Positions 58,678 through 64,000 of a stretch of DNA of 64,000 bases are shown in pieces. The position numbers were made by a program, and so were the translations under genes. Every line of letters starts with the position of its first letter. Position 1 is the stretch's first letter. The notes beneath the pieces are model-generated. The model saw only the letters and a list, made by a program, of their open reading frames with translations. It was not told the origin of the DNA and ran no database searches. Origin of the DNA: Eucalyptus grandis (Eukaryota; Streptophyta; Magnoliopsida; Myrtales; Myrtaceae); contig NC_052618.1 in the NCBI RefSeq assembly GCF_016545825.1, positions 5,447,398 through 5,511,397 of the forward strand, read 5' to 3'.

Positions 58678-59440
58678 ACTGAAGGTACATGTCTCGTCGT
58701 GGTACGATAATTTACCAGGTAAAAAAAATAAAAATGATGGGATGCAACTCTTTTATCAAAAAGAAAAATTAAACTTAATTAAAGACTTGTTCATGATTGG
58801 TTTTGGGAAATCTGGAGTCTGACTTGGATTCACTTGACAAATTTTATCAGTTCTCATTGACTTACAATTATTATTATGTTTTTCCTTTTGGTCAGATGAC
58901 AAAATCAGTTAGGGAGCTAATGGTCCTAGAAAAAAGTGCGAGATGCTCAGTTTGTTTTTTTAATGTTCTATTAAAACTATACTAACACTAAGCAGTAAAC
59001 GTGAGTGTATGGAAATATAGATGCAATAAATGGTTATGGAATCTCAAAACAAAAGAAACATTACATTATCATGCATGTCTAACCCCAAAGAGAAAATAAC
59101 GCAAACAAGTGACATTTTCTTCCCGAGATCTCGGTAAAATTTGTCTAGATCCAGATTCATCGGACTTGAATATCTATGGTTGATTAGGTGACTCTTTTAT
59201 TAGGCCCACATGAGATCCAACAGCTGTGTCGAGCTCCCCATGCATTCACCAATAAGGATATACAACCTTATACAAAATATAACTACACCATATATGCGCT
59301 TAATCACACTCAAGTTTTTCACATGCAATTCTTAGCATAGCATAGGCTACTCTAAGCATAAAATGCAATATTAAAAATAAAAAAAAAACACCAAATAACA
59401 TATGTTGACAAGGGGTGTTCAAGAACACAAATCGAATTAG
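58678..59440. other. Upstream region of U1, duplicated upstream of U2
   Basis: No gene. It matches 61,010-61,930 in many patches: ATAATTTACCAGG, AGTGCGAGATG, TTTTAATGTTCTATTA and GTCTAGATC-like motifs, in the same order. Confidence 0.6.
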
Positions 59441-59662
59441 CTAGGGCATGAGGATATCGCAAACAAAACCGAGTAATACTCTACATACAACATCTACTTC
59501 TCCAAACTTATGGGGCAATATGGCAAAGAATGTCAAGTGAACTGACGATGACCAATTACATACACTGGCATGTTCTAAGAATGATGGACGATGTACCATT
59601 GAGCAAACGTATGACACGTAAAAGCTCAGGCACACATGGTCAGCTCTCCATAATGGTGTCTT
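59441..59662 (-). other. 3' flank of U2
   Basis: It resembles 61,940-62,170 (3' flank of U3), including the phrase GTGTTCAAGAACA.AA near 59,416 and 61,929. No coding signal is retained, although open frames on both strands run through it. Confidence 0.5.
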
Positions 59663-59889
59663 ACATGCACACTGAGCGAAGTGAGGAGGCTTCGAGACCT
59701 TCCATGAAATCCGACAATATTTCCACCGGTTGAAGGAAATGAAGAGTACTTCCCTTTCTCGATCCCGAATGGTCCTTAAGCTCTTTTGTTGCTCTGAGAT
59801 GTGAGGGAGCAAATCACAACATGTCCAAAATCATCTCTTATGTAACCAGAATACGAAGTCAAATTCTCTCCAGGGTAATCAAGCTTAAT
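59663..59889 (-). pseudogene. U2 jacalin exon, with stop
   Basis: After acceptor TTTTTGCAG it begins IKLDYPGENLTSYSGYIRDD and continues TSQSNKRA, stop (TAA), GPFGIEKGKYSSFPSTGG, NIVGFHGRSRS. The stop stands where jacalin exons normally have Tyr before GPFG. The end is near the donor GTGCAT/GTAAG at about 59,663. The other jacalin exons of U1 have no counterpart, so U2 had at most one lectin half directly after its TIR remnant, probably through deletion. Confidence 0.75.
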
Positions 59890-59959
59890 CTGCAAAAATT
59901 GAAAGGGAGATATTTCAATGAGAAGCTCCTCACTGTAGAGCAGTAAAATCTCCAGAAAC

Positions 59960-60134
59960 AAACCCCCCCTGATTAACCAAATTAGAATAACAAGGAACAA
60001 GATCCGAGTAGAACATTTCAGTGGGTCCAATTTTGTGTATGAGTTTGTAACATCGAGATAACTTTTCAGCGTTGGTCGTTGTAAAAGTTAATGCCCTCCA
60101 GTTCCAGCCGTTTGAAAAGGTGCTATATGAAGGT
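59960..60134 (-). pseudogene. U2 TIR remnant, part 2
   Basis: The TIR segment HLFKRLELEGINFYNDQR matches U1 NLFKRLHQVGIGYFVDD. It has stops on both sides (TAG before it, TGA after it) and is followed by degenerate sequence leading to the jacalin exon. It was contiguous with 60,834-60,908 before the MITE inserted. Confidence 0.7.
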
Positions 60135-60625
60135 CTATGTAGCACAGACACTTTCTAGAAGCTTTCGTGTCGTGTCCGACACTCCGACACGCTCCGACAC
60201 GTCCCGACACGCGGTCAACGAGTGTCGAAAAATCTTACAAGTGGTCAACTCTTTCCGACACGCTTCAACACGCGATTCTGACACGCACGGAGTCAATTTT
60301 AAAATTTCTAATACTTGAGGAGTCAAAATATAAATATACACAAAAGAAGTAATAAAATAAGTAATAAAATTGCTATAAATATACATGCACGGGGTCAATT
60401 TTTTTTTTTCATTTTTTTTTTAGAATTGTTTTATTTTTTAAAAAGTATTTTATTATGAAAGAAGTAATAAAAAATGCTATATATGATAAATAAATAAATT
60501 TAAAAATATCATTTCAGCATTTTCTTTAAACAATGTTTTTTTCCTCTAAGTTTTGTGTATTATTGTAACAGATTAAAATAATGAATGATATTATTTAATA
60601 TTTTTCCTGTAAATTAATTCTAGGC

Positions 60626-60703
<78 letters not shown>

Positions 60704-60825
60704 AAAATATATTTAATATATAACGTATCGGAACATGTCGAAATTCTCTATTTTTAAGAAATGACGTGTCGACGTGTTGTGTCGTGTCGTGTCGAATATT
60801 GCGTGTTCGTATCGGTGCTACATAG
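60135..60825. mobile_element. MITE inserted in the U2 TIR exon
   Basis: The terminal inverted repeats are CTATGTAGCACAGACAC (left) and the inverse of GTATCGGTGCTACATAG (right), 15 of 17 alike. The flanking duplication is ATGAAGGT (60,127-60,134 and 60,826-60,833), or ATGAAGGTCT if the outer CT is counted as target. Inside are many CGACACG-like subrepeats near both ends and an (ATT)n microsatellite at about 60,628-60,700. The size is 691 bp with no coding capacity. Confidence 0.8.
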
Positions 60826-60833
60826 ATGAAGGT

Positions 60834-60908
60834 CTTCCTCGCGTCATCGTTTCTGGAACTCACGATTAGATCATGTTCCCACTGAGGTGAAGTAGAAGTA
60901 GAAGACAT
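60834..60908 (-). pseudogene. U2 TIR remnant, part 1 (start)
   Basis: It begins at ATG 60,908, a short Ser/Thr-rich start followed by WEHDLIVSSRNDDARKTFI. This is the counterpart of U1 WKQDVFVSFVEDDPGDTFI. The frame is then broken by the MITE. Confidence 0.75.
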
Positions 60909-61940
60909 AGTTCCTGTCTTGATGATACGTGGTGGAGAAACTATGATTGAGAGGCCGTACGTGTATTTGGTTAAAAAGACATTAAGAGGAAAGGCGTGGC
61001 TTCTTCTTCTTGTACGCGCATGTCTCCTCGTCGGGCAATAATTTACCAGGGAAAAAAAAAAAACAACGGTCGGTGGGATGCGATTCTCTCACCAAAAATG
61101 TCAGTTTAGTTAATCAGAGATTTAAGGGACAGATTTTATCGGTTCCCAATGGCATTTATGGAAGAAAATGGATTGAATCGCAGGATCGGAATCTCTTTCT
61201 CTCCGAAGATTCTACTTTCAACTTCGTAGTGTGCGGAACCTAGCATAAAATATTTGCACGTAAAACGACAGCACTTTAACTAGAGCTGCAATAAGATGTT
61301 GACACTTCACCGTTGACTTGCAAGAGCGCATCATCCGGATCTGGATGACATTTCGACGCCTTTTGATATTTTATTCTAGTGTACGAATTTGAGAGTAGGA
61401 TTAAATGCGGCTCACTGGGATTCTTTATGGACTACAATTAGTCAGGGAGCCAATGGTCCAGGGATATAGTGCGAGATGAAAATTGTTATTTTAATGTTCT
61501 ATTATAATCAAACTGGCACGTGAGTGAATGTTAAATATAGAGGCAATTAATAGTTACAGAATTTGAATACAAAAGGAAACATTAGACTCTTTTGCCTGTC
61601 CAATCCAGGAGAGAAAGTAATCCAGAGTAGTCACATTTTCCTCCTGAAGTCACAGAAAAATTTATCTAGATCTAATTCAATGGGATTTGATTTATCTTAG
61701 GCATTTGTTAGATGAAACTTTTATTTGAGGCCCAGGTGAGACCAAATGGCTGGGGCCAGCTCCCCACGCATTCGCCAATAAGGATCCGTCCTTGAAGGTG
61801 GAAAATAGTTACACCATATTTGCACTCATTTACAACCAACTTTTTCGTGCACACTTCTTAGCATAGGCTAATCTAAGCATAAAAACTGAGATCAAATAAA
61901 AAAGACCAAGTGCCAGAGGTAGATAAAGGGTGTTCAAGAA
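60909..61940. other. Upstream region of U2
   Basis: It is homologous to 58,580-59,430 upstream of U1. The U1 TATA box is replaced by CTTCTTCTTGTACG. No gene is seen. Confidence 0.55.
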
Positions 61941-62189
61941 CATAAGTGGAATTAGCTAGGGCTTAGAGGATATCAGAAGCCAAACCGAGGGGTGCTCTAC
62001 ATGTGACAACTACTTCCCCAGAATTATGAGGCAATGTGGCAAAGAACGTCAAGTGATGTGGCAATGACCAGTTAAATATACCAGTATGTTCTAAGAATGA
62101 TAAAAGACGTACACTTGGAAGCACGTGCACCTGCAAAGTATGCACGACATTCAAAGACGGGGACACACATGGTTGGCTCTCAATAATAG

Positions 62190-62697
62190 TGTCCTATATG
62201 TGCACCAAAAGAATCGATAAGGTTCCAGACCTTCCATGAAATCCAACGAATTTTCCACCAGTTGAAGGAAATAAAAAGCACTCACCTTTCTCCATGTTGA
62301 ATGGTCCACAAGAATCGATAAGGGTTCCAGACCTTCCATGAAATCCAACGAATTTTCCACCAGTTGAAGGAAATAAAAAGCACTCACCTTTCTCCATGTT
62401 GAATGGTCCACAAGTTCTTTGGTTGCTCTAAAATGTGAGGGACACACATGGTTGGCTCTCAATAATAGTGTCCTATATGCGCACCAAAAGAATCGATAAG
62501 GGTTCCAGACCTTCCATGAAATCCAACGAATTTTCCACCAGTTGAAGGAAATAAAAAGCACTCACCTTTCTCCATGCTGAATGGTCCACAAGTTCTTTGG
62601 TTGCTCTAAAATGTGAGGGAGCGAAAAACAACGATAAAATTTTTCTCTTATATAACCAGAATACGTAGTCAAATACTGTGGGGTAATCAAGTTTAAT
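62190..62697 (-). pseudogene. U3 jacalin exon with internal duplications
   Basis: It matches the U2 jacalin exon. The acceptor AG is lost (TTTTACTG instead of TTTTTGCAG at 62,697) and the donor GT is lost near 62,200. The block encoding GECFLFPSTGGKFVGFHGRSG occurs three times (about 62,225-62,300, 62,330-62,405 and 62,505-62,580). A larger ~281-bp segment is itself duplicated (starting GACACACATGGTTGGCTC at about 62,162 and 62,442). No TIR part remains, because a Copia element begins at 62,814. Confidence 0.78.
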
Positions 62698-62813
62698 CAG
62701 TAAAATTGAAAGGGAGACATTTTAATCACAAGCTCTTCACCGTGGAGTTGGAAAAATCTCTTAACTGAGTCAGACTAATAAGGCACAAGACTACAACAGA
62801 ACAGTTCAGTGCA

Positions 62814-63022
62814 TGTTGGAGATATGGGAGGATCAATCATGGATTATAGTTGATCCAAGTATCATTTTAAAATTAGATTTGATTTTGTATATTAATCTTG
62901 ATTCTGTCTTTGGCGGTACATCCTTTTGTATTATAAATAGCATAACATACAGAATTCATTCAATTCAGAATACAATATATAGTACTTTCCCAAATCCGTT
63001 TCTTCTCTTCCATCTTGTGACA
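62814..63022 (+). repeat. 5' LTR of the Copia element (209 bp)
   Basis: It starts TGTTGGAG and ends TTGTGACA. TATA box TATAAATA at 62,932-62,939, about 90 bp before the LTR end. It is directly followed by the primer site. Confidence 0.8.
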
Positions 63023-63035
63023 TGGTATCAGAGCC
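63023..63035 (+). promoter_or_regulatory. Primer-binding site (initiator Met tRNA type)
   Basis: TGGTATCAGAGCC, the standard plant Copia site, directly at the LTR end with no spacer. Confidence 0.9.
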
Positions 63036-63218
63036 TTGTTCATAACCTGGCTTTTGCAACCTTCACCGATTGCCCCCGGAGCTCAATCTTCTATCCTTAT
63101 TATTGTAGGAAAACTATAACCTGCAAAACAAAATTAGCACTCCAGTGTGGGAATTAATGTGAGAGAAAATCAACACAAAACCAAATTATCTTCTTACCTA
63201 TACCTCCTTACCGATACC

Positions 63219-64000
63219 ATGGAAGAGAATCAAGCCCCAGAAATTACTGAAGAGATATCCCAACACCCACCATGTTCTATTGAAGATGTGGTAAATCAAA
63301 GTTCTACAACCCATCTCGTGGATCCCTATTTAGGTCCAGCCAAACTAGAATAGGGCATTCCAAGCCCGTCCATCTAGTGGCTACCTATCCAAGGCCCACC
63401 GAATCCATGGCTATATGGGATGGCCCAAATGAACCCATGATGAGAAAAATCAATCCCAAGAGAGCTTGCTAGCCACTAATGGGGCAAGCCCAACCCCAAG
63501 ACCCAAATTAGTCCATCTGAGTCAGTCATGCAAATCGGGGGCACTGAGTTTGAGAACTAATCCCTAACCGATTTAATTCCCACCGGAGGAAGTCGACCAG
63601 AGCTTGGCGATCCCCTGTATACTTTGACAACCAATGGACCGGAGCTCCGCCTCATCAACCAACAACTCTTCGGTCCTGAGAACTACTCAATGTGGTCTAA
63701 AGAGCTTCAGTGAGCCTTGGTGAAAAAAGACAAGGATGGTTTCCTTGACAAAACTGTTCACATTCCAACCAACGATCGGTTGGCTCGACATTGGAGGAAG
63801 TGTAATTAGTTAGTCCGAACATGGATCGAAAGCTGTCTTGCCCCAAAGGTTGCGACTAGACTCCCTTCAATGGCGGATTCGAAAATTATGGGGACAACAT
63901 TAAACAAATGTACGGTAAGCTTGATCCAACAAATTTTTTTGCACTAACCTAGGCTTTATCTGAACTAAAACAGGGAAATATGTCGATCATGGGGCTTGTT
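63219..64000 (+). pseudogene. Copia gag, degenerate
   Basis: An ATG at 63,219 opens a short frame (MEENQAPEITEEIS..) that stops at 63,351. Farther on a second frame shows the Gag start of Copia: LYTLTTNGPELRLINQQLFG, PENYSMWSKEL, DGFLDKTV, RTWIESCLAPKV. In-frame TGA (63,711-63,713) and TAG (63,807-63,809) break it. The first would be explained by CGA to TGA. Beyond 63,920 the frame is lost. Confidence 0.75.

Larger units (their letters stand above)
62814..64000 (+). mobile_element. Copia retrotransposon, 5' end, continuing past the window
   Basis: LTR at 62,814-63,022, primer site at 63,023-63,035, leader and broken gag. It inserted into the upstream part of U3. Five bases before the LTR are GTGCA, but the other end is outside the window, so the duplication cannot be tested. 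Confidence 0.85.

Overview
This is nuclear DNA from a flowering plant. The evidence is plant-type resistance-gene exons (CNL-type leucine-rich repeats, and a TIR domain fused to jacalin lectin domains), plant Ty3/gypsy elements of the Tat/Ogre type, Copia elements, MITEs and a tRNA-like SINE. The LRR exon style and the TIR-jacalin pairing remind me of woody Myrtaceae such as eucalypts, but this is inference and no single marker proves it. No intact host gene lies wholly in the window. There is one assembly gap (10,037-10,136).

Layout. (1) 0.7-10.0 kb, minus strand: five LRR exons of a CNL-type resistance gene. Three of them are tandem copies of one ~2.6-2.8 kb exon-plus-intron unit. At least two exons are broken and the 5' part (NB-ARC) is not visible. 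(2) 10.1-12.3 kb, minus: the 5' half of a decayed Copia element, running into the gap. (3) 12.3-16.1 kb: intergenic DNA with a ~520 bp MITE. (4) 16.1-54.3 kb: a nest of long LTR retrotransposons. The outer one (called E1 here, minus strand) encodes a DUF7745-like ORF and two Gag modules but no recognisable pol. Its 3' LTR is split by a 3.4 kb solo LTR with a TACCT duplication. Its coding region is split by E2, a 20.8 kb Tat/Ogre-like element with a perfect ACCCC duplication. E2 carries ORF1, Gag, protease, an intron-like spacer, RT-RNase H, a second RNase H and integrase, all damaged by frameshifts and stops. E2 also holds a 179-bp tandem array and a SINE-like insert. (5) 54.3-62.7 kb, minus: a tandem cluster of TIR-jacalin gene copies U1, U2 and U3, all pseudogenes. 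(6) 62.8-64 kb, plus: the 5' LTR, primer site and broken gag of another Copia element that cut off U3.

How the parts relate. LTR divergence by eye is about 5% for E1 and about 1% for E2, which fits the nesting order. E1 ends abruptly inside the last jacalin exon of U1, so an LTR core promoter now abuts a lectin exon. E1 and E2 share primer sites, LTR motifs and two non-coding hairpins whose stems differ by paired (compensating) base changes. E1 may therefore have been a non-autonomous partner mobilised by an E2-like element. The most unusual items are the double-Gag E1, the covarying hairpins and the TIR-jacalin genes with exon boundaries in the middle of each lectin domain.
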